64,000 bases of DNA from JAIQFF01 sp963725615 (GTDB taxonomy: Bacteria; Acidobacteriota; Terriglobia; Terriglobales; Acidobacteriaceae), in assembly GCA_963725615.1 (NCBI GenBank), contig CAVRZO010000003.1, positions 62,001 through 126,000 on the forward strand, written 5' to 3'. Shown in pieces: positions 1 through 9,701 of this stretch. Position 1 is the first letter of the stretch. Every line of letters begins with the position of its first letter. A model generated the notes under the pieces. It saw only the letters and a list, made by a program, of their open reading frames with translations, was not told where the DNA came from and ran no database searches. The position numbers and the translations under genes are program-made.

Positions 1-1344
1 TCGGACCTCGAAACTCACACCGGACTGGGCAACATTCAGGAACAGCAGAAAAATTACGACGCGGCCCTGAAGGAATTCAGACTCGCGGAGAGGCTGGGTC
101 CCGACATAGCACACACCCATTCAGATGTGGGAAGAATTTTACTTGCCAAGAAAGATGCCGCTGGAGCCATCGCCGAGTTGAAACAGGCCGAGGCATTGTC
201 GCCGAGCGATTGGCGTATCCATGATCTCTACGCGCAGGCGCTGGAAGCTTCGAACCAGGACGAAATGGCAATCGCCGAGTTCAAGGAGGCGGTCTCACTC
301 GATCCCAAGCAGTCGCAGGTGATCCTTGAACTGGGGACAGCGCTCGAAAAGAAGGGCGATTGGGCCGGGGCGCTGGAGCAGGACAAGAAGGCGGCGCTGA
401 CCGAGGCGAATGCCAACGGCAAGCATCAGCGGGGAGAGGCTTTCTATTTCAGCACCGAAGCACAAAAGGGATACAAGGCGGCTCAACTGCGTTTCGCCGA
501 TCATGTGGCAGCACTGAAGGCTTCGGGAAAATCTGCCCAGGCGGCTGACCTGGAAAAGCGGGTTCAACTGACGGACGGTTCGGCGGGGACCCTGGAAAAA
601 GTGCAAGTGGCGATGCAAAGCGGCGAGCAGGCGTTCCGGGAAAGACGATTCGTCGACGCGGAAAAATCCTACCAGGAGGCGGTCAAGCTGGCTGAGCTGT
701 TGCCGCCGGGTGACGAGAATCTGATCGTTGCGCTCGGTCGCCTCGGAAACACATATGGAATGCGGCAAGACTATGCCGACGCCGAAGCTGCTTTCCATCG
801 CCAAATCGCCATTGTCGAAAAGACCTTCGGTCCCGTGTCTCCCCGAATGATCGATCCACTCGATTCTTTGGGGAATTTTGCGGCGGGTCAGATGAACTTC
901 GTTGCCGCCGAGGGCTATTTTTCCCGGGCGCTCGACATCAGCGTGAAAAACTTCGGAGAGAACAGTTCACGAACCTCGGAGAGCCTCAGAGCCGTTGGTG
1001 GCGTTTATATGTTTCAGCGTTCCTGGGACAAGGCGGAGCCGTATCTGGTGCGGGCGGTGAAATCGATAGAAGTGGCGAACGGACCCGACGATGGCCAGGT
1101 GCTGGTTCCCTTGTGGGGACTCTGCGATCTGTATGATCGCATGGGCAAGGCTGACCAGTCACAACCCTGTTGGCACCGGGCCACCGGACTTATGGAGAAG
1201 CAGTCTGGCGAAAACAGTCCCGGCCTGATAGCGCCTCTCACCAACGAGGCCAAGGCGCTGCGCCGCCTCGGGCGCAATAACGAAGCCGAGCAGTTGGAGC
1301 AGCGTTTGGCGAAGATCAATCGGACTACCGCGCAAGCAAATTGA
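1..1344 (+). CDS. TPR-repeat protein, 5' end outside window
   Basis: The frame is open from the first base, so this is the C-terminal 447 residues of a longer protein; the GTG at 127 is not needed as a start. The first third carries classical 34-residue TPR units (for example AIAELKQAEALSPSDW and AIAEFKEAVSLDPKQ). The later half has the longer, kinesin-light-chain-like TPR type (YADAEAAFHRQIAIVEKTFG, FVAAEGYFSRALDISVKNFG). No enzymatic domain is visible. TPR arrays usually scaffold protein-protein contacts, and such proteins are often secreted or periplasmic in acidobacteria, but the N-terminus that would show export is missing. It ends facing the convergent alpha-galactosidase gene, with a hairpin repeat between them. 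Confidence 0.85.
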   Translation, partial: SDLETHTGLGNIQEQQKNYDAALKEFRLAERLGPDIAHTHSDVGRILLAKKDAAGAIAELKQAEALSPSDWRIHDLYAQALEASNQDEMAIAEFKEAVSLDPKQSQVILELGTALEKKGDWAGALEQDKKAALTEANANGKHQRGEAFYFSTEAQKGYKAAQLRFADHVAALKASGKSAQAADLEKRVQLTDGSAGTLEKVQVAMQSGEQAFRERRFVDAEKSYQEAVKLAELLPPGDENLIVALGRLGNTYGMRQDYADAEAAFHRQIAIVEKTFGPVSPRMIDPLDSLGNFAAGQMNFVAAEGYFSRALDISVKNFGENSSRTSESLRAVGGVYMFQRSWDKAEPYLVRAVKSIEVANGPDDGQVLVPLWGLCDLYDRMGKADQSQPCWHRATGLMEKQSGENSPGLIAPLTNEAKALRRLGRNNEAEQLEQRLAKINRTTAQAN

Positions 1345-1352
1345 AGGGTTCT

Positions 1353-1402
1353 GGTAGCGCCGGCATCCTGCCGGCCCATAGGTGCGGGCGGGCCGGCGCT
1401 AC
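1353..1402. repeat. GC-rich palindromic repeat between convergent genes
   Basis: GTAGCGCCGGC at the left end is matched by GCCGGCGCTAC at the right end, with an internal GCCGGCATCCTGCCGGC hairpin. The ends match the right end of the repeat at 49166-49265 (GCCGGCGCTACGA). It sits between the stops of two convergent genes and could also act as a bidirectional transcription barrier, although it has no T-run. Confidence 0.7.
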
Positions 1403-1408
1403 GAAAAC

Positions 1409-3637
1409 CTAGTGCCGATCAAGCTGGAACGCGGCCGCCTGGTAATCTCCGCGCAGGTCTAGCTGGACTCCGTGGCGCATCCACCATGCGCCGGAGGCGC
1501 TTGCCGGAGCTTCCGGCACGGCCTTGCCTTCGATCCAACCGAGTTTGTATTCGGCATCCGGATCGAGGCCCTCGAGTTGCAGCAAGGGAAAACCGCGGCC
1601 TTGCCGCGTCGCATTCGCGAAGGCGAAGACGACCGCCTGATTCTTGTCGCTCGAAACCGTCTCGGTTGCCGACACCTGGCTGCCATTGCGCGGACTGATC
1701 AGCCGATAGAGGTCGCCGCGCACAATGGTTCGCTGCACGGAATGGTAACCAGCGATTAGGCGCTTGGCAGTGGCAAAGTCTTCGGCGCTCCAATGATTCA
1801 GATTGGCGCCGATGCCCAGCGAGCCCTGCATCGAGCTCAGCATCCGATAAGTAAGAGACGTGGAGCGGAAGTTGAACCAGTGTGGCGAGTCGGTCACCCA
1901 CGCCATCATTATTTGTGGTGTGTAGGCGTAGCTGAAACCATCCTGCATCGCTAGCCGGTCAAAGGGATCGGTATTGTCCGAGGGCCAGACCTCGTCGGTG
2001 TAGCGCAAGATGCCCAAATCCACACGTCCGCCGCCGCCCGAACAGCTTTCGATTTCAACTTTGGGATGCTTTTTGCGCAGGTCAGCAAGTATGGAATAAA
2101 GATTACGGATGAAGGCAATGTAGACGCCACGCTGCTCATCAACTGGGACCTGGTCCCATCCCGGCTCCGACCAGTTGCGGTTGTAGTCCCACTTGAGAAA
2201 AGCGATATCGTTTTCCGTCAGCAGTTTGTCGAGGAAACCATAGACGTAGTCGCGGACATCCGGGCGAGCCAGGTTCAGCACAAGCTGGGTGCGGGATTCG
2301 GAGCGAGGGCGTCCGGGAAAATTCGAAACCCATTCGGGATGCTTGCGATAGAGGTCTGAATCCGGGTTGACCATCTCGGGCTCGACCCACAAGCCAAAAT
2401 CCATGTTGAGCGAGTGGACCTTGTCGATCAGCGGCTTCAGCCCGTGCGGAAACTTCTCTGTATTTACGTACCAGTCGCCCAGTCCGGCGTGATCGGTTTT
2501 ACGCTGGCCGAACCAGCCGTCGTCCATCACAAAGCGGTCCACGCCGATGGACGCGGCTTTCTCCGCCAACGCCATCTGGCCGGCTTCATCAACTTTAAAT
2601 TCGGTAGCCTCCCACGAGTTGTAAATGACGGGACGCGGCTTGGGGTCCGGCGCCTGCGGCAGAATCCGGGCGATTTCAAAACGGTGCAGCAAGCGTGACG
2701 CGCCGCCCAGTCCGTGATCGGAGTAGCCGCCGTAAAAAATTGGCGTGTCCAGATGTTCGCCGGGTTTCAGTTTGTAACCAAAATCGAAAGGATTGAATCC
2801 GCCGGTCACGCGCACGGCATCAACCTGGGTTCGGTCTACGATGATCCGCCATGATCCCGACCACGCCAGCGCGCCAAACCAGACTTCGCCATGCTCCTCA
2901 TCGGCGATAGCGGGCTTCGCCGTGTCCTGGCCGCTGTCGCGGGAAATCGCAAACCACGGATTGGCCTGGTGGCTGGTGCTTCCCCGGCGGCTCTCAATGA
3001 CGCGAGCCGCGCCCTGAATGAGTTCCTGATTCAACGTCCACTCGCCGGCCCAGCGGCCAGTCAGATAGCTCAGGGTGTAACGGGCGGGAGGCAGGGTCCA
3101 CTGCGCCGCGGCCGCTTGTTCAATCATGACCGGCTGCTTTTCCCGATTTTCAATACTCGCGGAACGCGCCAGAATGCCGCTCTCCGGGTCCATTGAGTAA
3201 CGCAGGGTTACATAAATCTCGCGGGAAATATCCTTGAGCAGCACGTCCACCGCATGGGAATCGGCAGGAGTGGCCTTAACAAAGTGAAGCACCAGATCGC
3301 GATTGCCATCGGCAAAACTGACTTTGAGCGCGGGTTCGGTGAACAATCCCGCACCCCAGCCGGCGTACTCCTGCGGCGTGGTGGTGGCGGGAGAATCGAA
3401 CGAAGCCCACTCCGGAAGCGAATGCGCGGGAGGAATGGTGTCGTGCGGGCCGACGCGCCCACCCCAGTAGAGTGTCTGCAACTCGCCGCGCTCGTTGACC
3501 CCGAAAGCGTAAGTGGATTTACGGCCATCGAGGCGGAAGACCTGCGCGGTCTGCGCCATGATCGAACCGCTGGCCAGCATCAGCACGAGGGACGAACAGA
3601 AAACGGAACCGAGTCGCATCTTCAAAGATGATTTCAT
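1409..3637 (-). CDS. Secreted alpha-galactosidase, GH36 family
   Basis: A retaining glycosidase of GH36 expected to release terminal alpha-galactose from plant oligosaccharides or galactomannan. The chosen ATG at 3637 has AGGA nine bases upstream and gives a 742-residue protein with an N-terminal signal peptide ending near SGSIMAQ. An N-terminal beta-sandwich precedes the catalytic barrel. The nucleophile motif LKWDYNRNW lies near residue 480 and the acid/base aspartate motif SDNTDPFDR near residue 554, with VMDDGW before them. Length fits the family (about 700-750 residues). It appears monocistronic and lacks the LacI-type operator seen in the arabinose locus. Family is firm; the exact substrate is inferred. 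Confidence 0.92.
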   Translation of the reverse strand: MKSSLKMRLGSVFCSSLVLMLASGSIMAQTAQVFRLDGRKSTYAFGVNERGELQTLYWGGRVGPHDTIPPAHSLPEWASFDSPATTTPQEYAGWGAGLFTEPALKVSFADGNRDLVLHFVKATPADSHAVDVLLKDISREIYVTLRYSMDPESGILARSASIENREKQPVMIEQAAAAQWTLPPARYTLSYLTGRWAGEWTLNQELIQGAARVIESRRGSTSHQANPWFAISRDSGQDTAKPAIADEEHGEVWFGALAWSGSWRIIVDRTQVDAVRVTGGFNPFDFGYKLKPGEHLDTPIFYGGYSDHGLGGASRLLHRFEIARILPQAPDPKPRPVIYNSWEATEFKVDEAGQMALAEKAASIGVDRFVMDDGWFGQRKTDHAGLGDWYVNTEKFPHGLKPLIDKVHSLNMDFGLWVEPEMVNPDSDLYRKHPEWVSNFPGRPRSESRTQLVLNLARPDVRDYVYGFLDKLLTENDIAFLKWDYNRNWSEPGWDQVPVDEQRGVYIAFIRNLYSILADLRKKHPKVEIESCSGGGGRVDLGILRYTDEVWPSDNTDPFDRLAMQDGFSYAYTPQIMMAWVTDSPHWFNFRSTSLTYRMLSSMQGSLGIGANLNHWSAEDFATAKRLIAGYHSVQRTIVRGDLYRLISPRNGSQVSATETVSSDKNQAVVFAFANATRQGRGFPLLQLEGLDPDAEYKLGWIEGKAVPEAPASASGAWWMRHGVQLDLRGDYQAAAFQLDRH

Positions 3638-3692
3638 GTCGCCGTATCCTAGCACCGGCTAAATCGGCATGTCTCGGGCGGGCGATGAAGGG

Positions 3693-3840
3693 GAGTGGCT
3701 TAGTTTGGATTCTCTCCTTCCCATGATGGGGTCATCCTGAGCTTGCGAAGGATCTAGCGCGCAGCGGATATGCACCTTAGTTAGGACAATGGTGGCGGCG
3801 CGCGAGAGATCCTTCGGGACTGAAGTCCCTCAGGATGATG
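3693..3840. repeat. Long palindromic dispersed repeat, copy 1
   Basis: About 148 bases starting AGTGGCTTAGTTTGG. The inverted arms are TCATCCTGAGCTTGCGAAGG (3732-3751) and a slightly longer right arm ending CTCAGGATGA, with a spacer containing AGCGCGCAGCGGATATGCAC. The same order of blocks recurs at 10831-10970 and, inverted, at 29643-29803. No coding potential. It occupies most of the 330-base gap between the alpha-galactosidase and aldo/keto reductase genes; the rest shows nothing recognisable. Confidence 0.85.
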
Positions 3841-3968
3841 CCTGTGTAGTAGATTGGGCCGAACTAAGGCACTACCGATGATGGGGTATTCGGATCGCTT
3901 AAGATGAATGGGCTGCGTTTCAGGATTTTCATCAATCCGGCGGGTTACATTCTGGGAGAAAAGAAAGC

Positions 3969-4952
3969 ATGCACTATCGCGCACTCGGTCGTACGGGATG
4001 GAACGTTTCAGAAATAAGTTTTGGTGCCTGGGCGATTGGCGGTTCGTGGGGCCAGGTTTCGGATGAAGATTCGATGGTGGCGCTGCACAAGGCGATCGAC
4101 TGCGGCGTCAATTTCATTGATACCGCGGATGTCTACGGGGGCGGTCGCAGCGAGCGCCTGATTGCCCGGCTCAAGAAGGAGCGGAAAGAGGAAATCATTG
4201 TAGCCACCAAGGCGGGCCGGCGACTGCAGCGCCAAACGGTGGAGGGCTATAGTCGCCAGAACCTTTCGGCATGGATTGAAGACAGTCTGCGCAATCTTGC
4301 GACGGAGAGGCTCGACCTGGTCCAGCTGCACGGCCCGCCGACTGAGCTCTATTCACGACCGGAAGTCTTTGGGATGCTCGATGATCTGGTCACTGCCGGG
4401 AAAATTCGCTACTACGGAGTCAGCGTAGAGAAAGTAGAGCAGGCCTTGAAGGCGATTGAGTTCCCCAACGTGCAAACGGTGCAAATCATATTCAACTGCT
4501 TCCGGCAGCGTCCCGCGGACGTCTTCTTCGACAAAGTCAAAGAAAAGCGCGTGGGCATTCTGGCGCGGGTGCCGCTGGCCAGCGGACTGCTTACCGGCAA
4601 GCTGCGAGCCGACTCTACGTTTGCTGCGGATGACCACCGCAACTTCAATCGGCGCGGGGAAGCTTTCGACGTGGGAGAGACATTTTCCGGAGTGGATTAC
4701 AACGTCGGGCTCGACGCAGTGGAGGAGATTCGGAAACTCCTGCCTGCCGGGGTCTCGATGAGCCAATTCGCGCTGCGCTGGATATTGATGTTCGATGCGG
4801 TCTCGTGTGCGATTCCAGGCGGCAAGCGGGCGGAACAGGTGGCGGATAACTGCCGTGCTTCAGACCTTCCGCCGTTCACGCCGGACACAATGGCCGCGGT
4901 TCGTCGCATCTACGATGAAAAGATCCGTCCGCTGGTGCAGCATCGCTGGTGA
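3969..4952 (+). CDS. Aldo/keto reductase
   Basis: A 327-residue NADPH-dependent oxidoreductase of the aldo/keto reductase superfamily, cytoplasmic and without a signal peptide. The catalytic tetrad is visible: Asp and Tyr in FIDTADVYG near residue 50, Lys in IVATKAGR near 80 and His in LVQLHGPP near 120. The C-terminal cofactor region includes CAIPGGKRAEQVADN. The N-terminus (MHYRALGRTGWNVSEISFG) is typical of the AKR11/12-like group that includes sugar-aldehyde and general stress reductases. The substrate cannot be read from the sequence. A palindromic repeat follows directly, and the next gene is an epimerase on the same strand. Confidence 0.9.
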   Translation: MHYRALGRTGWNVSEISFGAWAIGGSWGQVSDEDSMVALHKAIDCGVNFIDTADVYGGGRSERLIARLKKERKEEIIVATKAGRRLQRQTVEGYSRQNLSAWIEDSLRNLATERLDLVQLHGPPTELYSRPEVFGMLDDLVTAGKIRYYGVSVEKVEQALKAIEFPNVQTVQIIFNCFRQRPADVFFDKVKEKRVGILARVPLASGLLTGKLRADSTFAADDHRNFNRRGEAFDVGETFSGVDYNVGLDAVEEIRKLLPAGVSMSQFALRWILMFDAVSCAIPGGKRAEQVADNCRASDLPPFTPDTMAAVRRIYDEKIRPLVQHRW

Positions 4953-4960
4953 GAAATAAT

Positions 4961-5031
4961 GGAGGACGGGCGTCCCGCCCGTCTGTGCTCTGGCATAGTC
5001 TTTGCAACGACGGGCGGGACGCCCGTCCTCC
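4961..5031. repeat. Nested GC-rich palindrome, copy 1
   Basis: Perfect 23-base inverted arms beginning GGAGGACGGGCGTCCCGCCC, around a spacer of 25 bases. Each arm is itself nearly palindromic (GACGGGC/GCCCGTC), so either a long cruciform or two short hairpins can form. Related copies are at 6126-6191 and 62581-62644. Confidence 0.88.
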
Positions 5032-5061
5032 ATTGGCATTTAGCATTAGAATGGCTGGCGC

Positions 5062-6105
5062 ATGAACGTACTCTTCATCGGCGGAACTGGGATCGTCAGC
5101 AGCGCCTGCACCCGGTTGGCGTTGCAACGCGGCATCAAACTCACGCTGCTCCGGCGCGGACAACATCGCGCGGACTGGTTAGCCGGCGCGGAGACGGTGC
5201 AGGCGGATATCAATGATCCGGCTGCCGTGGCGCAGGCGCTGCGCGGCCGGAAGTTCGATGTGGTCGTCAACTTCATCGCATTTACGCCGACGGATATCGA
5301 GCGCGACCTCGAACTGTTCGGCGGACGTACCCGGCAATACATCTTCATCAGTTCCGCCAGCGCCTATCAGAAACCCGCCACCGACTATCTGATTACCGAG
5401 TCAACGCCACTGGCCAACCCGCACTGGGACTACTCCAGAAACAAGATTGCGTGCGAGGAGCGTCTGCTCAAGGCCTATCGGGAAGAAGGATTTCCGATAA
5501 CGATCATCCGCCCGTCTCTTACTTATGGCGAGACTCTGATTCCCCTGGTCATCAACAGCTGGGCCGAGCTTTCGTACACGGCGGTAGACCGCATGCTCAG
5601 GGGACAGAAGGTTATCGTCCCGGGCGACGGCTCATCTCTATGGGTGATTACGCATGACAGCGATTTTGCCAAGGGGTTTGTCGGATTGCTGGGTCATGAA
5701 CAGTCGATTGGCCATGCCTTTCACATCACAACCGACGAAGTCCTGACATGGAACCAGCTCTATCGGATTGTGGGAGCGGCGGTGGGTGTGGAGCCCCGAA
5801 TCGTGCATATCCCGTCCGATTTCATGGTGGCATGCCTGCCCCACATGGAAGGCACGCTGGTGGGCGACAAAGCCGTGAGCGTGGTGTTCGACAACAGCAA
5901 GATCAAACGCTTTGTGCCGGACTACGTGGCTACGACCCGATTTGCTGAGGGCATCCGCCAGTCGCTGGCCTGGTTCGACGCGGACCCGGCCCGGAAGTTG
6001 ATTGATTCTGAAGCCAATGCCACCTGGGACAGGCTGATCGACAGCTACGAAAAGGGACTGCGGGAGGCGGTGGTGGCCTTCCAGCCGACCGCAGTTGGCG
6101 GGTAG
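5062..6105 (+). CDS. NAD-dependent epimerase/dehydratase (extended SDR)
   Basis: A 347-residue extended short-chain dehydrogenase/reductase. The nucleotide-binding glycine motif FIGGTGIVSSACTR is at residues 5-18, and the catalytic Tyr/Lys pair is visible as YSRNK near residue 125, preceded by the serine-rich FISSASAY. The fold is that of nucleotide-sugar epimerases and dehydratases, and this subgroup resembles the short RNA-binding-protein-like epimerases often annotated as NAD-dependent epimerase. The substrate is probably a nucleotide sugar, but nothing in the sequence fixes it. The start ATG follows a GC-rich palindromic repeat by 30 bases. Confidence 0.85.
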   Translation: MNVLFIGGTGIVSSACTRLALQRGIKLTLLRRGQHRADWLAGAETVQADINDPAAVAQALRGRKFDVVVNFIAFTPTDIERDLELFGGRTRQYIFISSASAYQKPATDYLITESTPLANPHWDYSRNKIACEERLLKAYREEGFPITIIRPSLTYGETLIPLVINSWAELSYTAVDRMLRGQKVIVPGDGSSLWVITHDSDFAKGFVGLLGHEQSIGHAFHITTDEVLTWNQLYRIVGAAVGVEPRIVHIPSDFMVACLPHMEGTLVGDKAVSVVFDNSKIKRFVPDYVATTRFAEGIRQSLAWFDADPARKLIDSEANATWDRLIDSYEKGLREAVVAFQPTAVGG

Positions 6106-6125
6106 GAAAGCTTCGAAAAAAAATA

Positions 6126-6191
6126 GGGGACGGGCGTCCCGCCCGTCTTTGCGCAGACCCATTCACGGGACGGGCGGGACGGCCGTCCTCC
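6126..6191. repeat. Nested GC-rich palindrome, copy 2
   Basis: Same design as the element at 4961-5031: GGGGACGGGCGTCCCGCCCG on the left and GGGACGGGCGGGACGGCCG on the right, with an unrelated spacer. The right arm has one altered base (GGCCGTCC), so the arms are no longer perfectly complementary. Confidence 0.85.
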
Positions 6192-6505
6192 AGCGGACAG
6201 CGAAGCCTCCAAACTGCCCAATCTACGCCATTTCCGGGCCTTCCAGATTTTCTGCACTGTCGGCTTAGAAAATTACAAAAAAGGGGGTTGGCATGGCGCA
6301 CAAGATGATCTATCTTGGCAGGCACAAAATCTAGGCTCCGGGGGCGGAACATAGATAGGCGGGCTTAGTTCGATTCCGGCGCAGTGGCGGTTCTCGGGCC
6401 CGGGCCAAAAACCTGACGTCACTGGCTAGCGAACATCTCTTCAGTCCCTGGCACCCTGCTATTTGAATCGAGTCGTTCCTAAAGATTTGTAAGGAAGGGC
6501 CAGCC
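6192..6505. other. Intergenic region without recognised gene
   Basis: About 310 bases between the palindrome at 6126-6191 and the GTG start of the 1041-residue protein. Only very short open frames occur. The last 15 bases hold the ribosome-binding site AAGGAAGG for the next gene. I see no convincing promoter hexamers or operator. Confidence 0.5.
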
Positions 6506-9500
6506 GTGAAATCTTCTTGCCTCCTGTTGAGGGCTTCTCTTTCTGTTTTCTTATTCTTTTCCGTAAGCGTTTTCTGCGCCGGGCTCGAATCGTCATCCAG
6601 TCCGCCATCGGACACTCCTACCAGCGCCAAGATCCCGGACGCTCCGCAACCGGGGCCGGTCGCGGGGGCCAGCGTTGCCATCCCGGGCCCCCTGCGTTCG
6701 TTTCTGCGCATGGCGGGCATCAGTCAGAAAGTATCGCCGGAGGAGGTGCTGCCGCTGCTGGCGCGCAACGTCGCGGTCGAGGGTTATCAGGGGCGCAAGG
6801 ACAGGACGGGCAGGCCCACCGAGTTTCTGATTTTGCTGAAGCGGTACGTGGACCAGGCCAGGCAACTGGTCACACTGGCCGGCCCGGACCGAACCATTCG
6901 AGTTGCGAACTGCGAACAAGCGGGGCCGCTGCTCGATATTCTCGGCTATCGGATGCGGCAAGGTTGCGGAAAGGGCTCCGCAGTGGAAACGGCCGATCCG
7001 GAGCGCGCCTTTCTGACCATTGATTCCGGATTTCCTCTCGCCGAACTTGAGCAAACGCTGCAGGGGGGAAAGCCTTTTGTCTGTCCTTTCCCGGTTTCCC
7101 CGGTGCCACTTCTGTTTTCGGCGGCAGACTGGACCGAGGGCGGCAATGACGTGCTGGACGCGATGCTCGACGATCCCATGCTGGCGCGGCTCTACTGGGC
7201 TATGTCCCGGATGGATACCGAAACCAGCACAGGCCTGCGGGAATTTGCGGGAATGTCAAACCTGCTTCCTTTCGCCTCCGTTCTCGATTTCTACAGCAGT
7301 CACATCTCCATTCGAAACGGACACATGGTGGTGCCCGGCGGAGCGGCGGCAAAACCGGCGTGGAAGGAACTTGCCGGCGCGAGTCCGGATTCGCCGAAGG
7401 AGTTTGTGGCGCGTCTGCTGGCGAAAGATGACGGGTGGCTGGCCGCCTATTTCGACACGCTCTCCCGCTTGACCCCGGCCCAGCAGGTCTATTTCACGGA
7501 TGCTCACCGTTTGCCGCGCTTCTACGAGGCGCTGAAGGGAAAAGACATTGCCCCGGGCCCTGCCCGTCCTGTGTTCCGGCCCGATCCCGACCTGCTGATC
7601 CTGGTGACTCGCCTTCAACTGGATCCGTCGGGCCAGGCAACGGTTCCTGGAAATCTGGAGACATGGGAGCAGATTCTCCGGCAGAAGACCGATTCCAAAG
7701 TGGTCCGGCAGTGGGCCAAGCGTGCCAGCCATTGGAAAGATCCAGATCAGCTGGTGGAGGCGCTGTTCGCCTTCTCCCGGCAGAGTTCCGATGACGGGCC
7801 GCTGCGGATCTACCTGATGCTGAGTGCGATCGACGGCGCACGGCCCGCGGGCCAACGCATGAGTCCGGAGACGGTCCGCCTGCTGGCGCAGAAGTTTTCC
7901 CGGTACGGCAACCAATACCTGATTTTTTCTGAATTTCAGGGATTGAACGATGAGTCCATCGCCCGTTTTCTCGCGACAGCGGATGCCATCGACCGGATTT
8001 CGAATATCACGCTGCGGGCCAATGCGCTGGGCATTTTCCAGTCCAACGTCGGCCTCTGGGAAATCCTGGTGCGCCAGGGACAGATTCCCGCCGCGAATTT
8101 GAATGGATCCTGGCAGGCCGTGATCAGCCCTTTTGCCTCCGGCACAGCCTCGTCAGCGCAACTCTTCGACTCGGCCCGGACTTCCCTGCGGGAACTGTGG
8201 CGGGCGGCCGCAGGTAGAGCGGATCTCTCCCAGGACGAAGTGGTCGCCCTGCTGGCCGGCCCAAGCCAGTCGCAACCCGATGGTCAAAGAGTCCGGCAGG
8301 AACTGGCGGACAGAATGCACTCCGTGCTGCAAGGTCAGCGCCTGGTTTCGCTCGACACGTTGCTGGCTCTGGGGCAGGGATTGAGTGAGATGGCGCAAGG
8401 CAAGGACGTGGGCGATACGCTAATTCCGCTTGCCGGACAGCTGCGGGAATTTGAGATGCCACGCCCCATGTTCACCGCCAGTGAACGCAGCGAGTGGGCA
8501 GCCGGGTTCTATAACACGCGCCACAGTTCCTTGCAGACCAGAACTGATCTGGCGAAGCTGATCAAATCCCCGAATCGGAGAGACCTGGTTGACGCGCGCG
8601 GTCTGGTCGTACCGTTCTTGAGAGACACACTGGTGGGTTTGAACTATGCGTACTACGCGCCGCCCGGGGCCCAGATTCTTCTCAACAATCCTCTCTTTGT
8701 CCGCTCCCATGATTTTTCGGGGGAAATGGCGATTGGAGGAGGGCAGTCCTGGCGTGTGCCTCACGTATTCGGCTCCGGGTTGCCGGCAGGCGGGGGCGCT
8801 CATCTGGCCGGTTCGCTGGCGGATCTACCTTTTGTCCTGGCGGAAGCCGAGCAGGACTTTATCGTCCCTGAAAATGTGCAGGCCTTGATCTGGCATGAAT
8901 TGGTGCCAGGCCTGGTCAGCAGCTCGATTCTGCCGCGATGGTGGGGAGTGACCCGAAATGAGCTGCACGCGGTCACCCTTTACCAGCGGACTGGCGAGGA
9001 GCTTCTGAGCGCTGCCACTCAGGACGAAGCATTGCGCCGGCAAGTGTTGGCGATTCTCTCCGAACGGATGAACCCGCAGCGCTCGGAGCAAGTCGAGAAG
9101 GCCCTGCAGGCGGGGGCCGCAGAAGAAGCACTGTCCCGGGTCATGCCGGGCGAGACCTTCTACCTGGCGGCAGAATTCCGGCGGAAATTTCCGGAACCGA
9201 ACAGCCACTGGGGGAAAGCCGGCGGGGAACTGGACGATCTTGCCCGGCAGTATCCTGCCGAGGTCAGCTGGAAGCGGTTGTCCGAGGATTTCGGAGTTCC
9301 TCATCCGGCGTTGGCGCAAAGTTATTCCCGGGAGTTGATGAGCGTGAAGCCCTTTCCCGCGTTCATGGGTTACTCCAGCCGGTTGCTGGCCGAGTCGTGG
9401 GACTCCAATAACTTGTACTGGGCCCGGCTGGCGGACGAAAAGGGTTATTCGCCGGCCATGCTGAACCGGCTGGTTCCCGAACTGACCTATCGCATGGTGG

Positions 9501-9631
9501 AAAAGATTTTTGCCACCGACTTCGAGGATTGGCCGGCGATGCTGCGCGCGATGCGGGAGACCGGCGACGAGTTCCGCCAGGGCAAGATTACCCTGCTGCC
9601 GAAAGTGGCGTTGAACACTACGGTGCAATGA
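6506..9631 (+). CDS. Large secreted protein of unknown function
   Basis: I do not recognise this 1041-residue protein. The GTG start is supported by AAGGAAGG about eight bases upstream and opens on a signal peptide (basic start, hydrophobic stretch SVFLFFSVSVFC). The mature part is soluble, rich in Leu, Ala, Arg and Pro, with many helical stretches that read as irregular alpha-helical repeats and no transmembrane segment. No catalytic motif stands out. Two features recur: Trp-rich helices and repeated references to LLA/LLARN segments near residues 80-90, 230 and 440. It is followed 70 bases later by a VWFA-related secreted protein on the same strand, so the two may be co-transcribed. Confidence 0.75.
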   Translation: MKSSCLLLRASLSVFLFFSVSVFCAGLESSSSPPSDTPTSAKIPDAPQPGPVAGASVAIPGPLRSFLRMAGISQKVSPEEVLPLLARNVAVEGYQGRKDRTGRPTEFLILLKRYVDQARQLVTLAGPDRTIRVANCEQAGPLLDILGYRMRQGCGKGSAVETADPERAFLTIDSGFPLAELEQTLQGGKPFVCPFPVSPVPLLFSAADWTEGGNDVLDAMLDDPMLARLYWAMSRMDTETSTGLREFAGMSNLLPFASVLDFYSSHISIRNGHMVVPGGAAAKPAWKELAGASPDSPKEFVARLLAKDDGWLAAYFDTLSRLTPAQQVYFTDAHRLPRFYEALKGKDIAPGPARPVFRPDPDLLILVTRLQLDPSGQATVPGNLETWEQILRQKTDSKVVRQWAKRASHWKDPDQLVEALFAFSRQSSDDGPLRIYLMLSAIDGARPAGQRMSPETVRLLAQKFSRYGNQYLIFSEFQGLNDESIARFLATADAIDRISNITLRANALGIFQSNVGLWEILVRQGQIPAANLNGSWQAVISPFASGTASSAQLFDSARTSLRELWRAAAGRADLSQDEVVALLAGPSQSQPDGQRVRQELADRMHSVLQGQRLVSLDTLLALGQGLSEMAQGKDVGDTLIPLAGQLREFEMPRPMFTASERSEWAAGFYNTRHSSLQTRTDLAKLIKSPNRRDLVDARGLVVPFLRDTLVGLNYAYYAPPGAQILLNNPLFVRSHDFSGEMAIGGGQSWRVPHVFGSGLPAGGGAHLAGSLADLPFVLAEAEQDFIVPENVQALIWHELVPGLVSSSILPRWWGVTRNELHAVTLYQRTGEELLSAATQDEALRRQVLAILSERMNPQRSEQVEKALQAGAAEEALSRVMPGETFYLAAEFRRKFPEPNSHWGKAGGELDDLARQYPAEVSWKRLSEDFGVPHPALAQSYSRELMSVKPFPAFMGYSSRLLAESWDSNNLYWARLADEKGYSPAMLNRLVPELTYRMVEKIFATDFEDWPAMLRAMRETGDEFRQGKITLLPKVALNTTVQ

Positions 9632-9701
9632 CAGTTTCGTAAAATGAAACCTACCAGAATCTGGAGCGCATCAAAGCGGCTCCGGCAGGTGAAACAGGAA
9701 T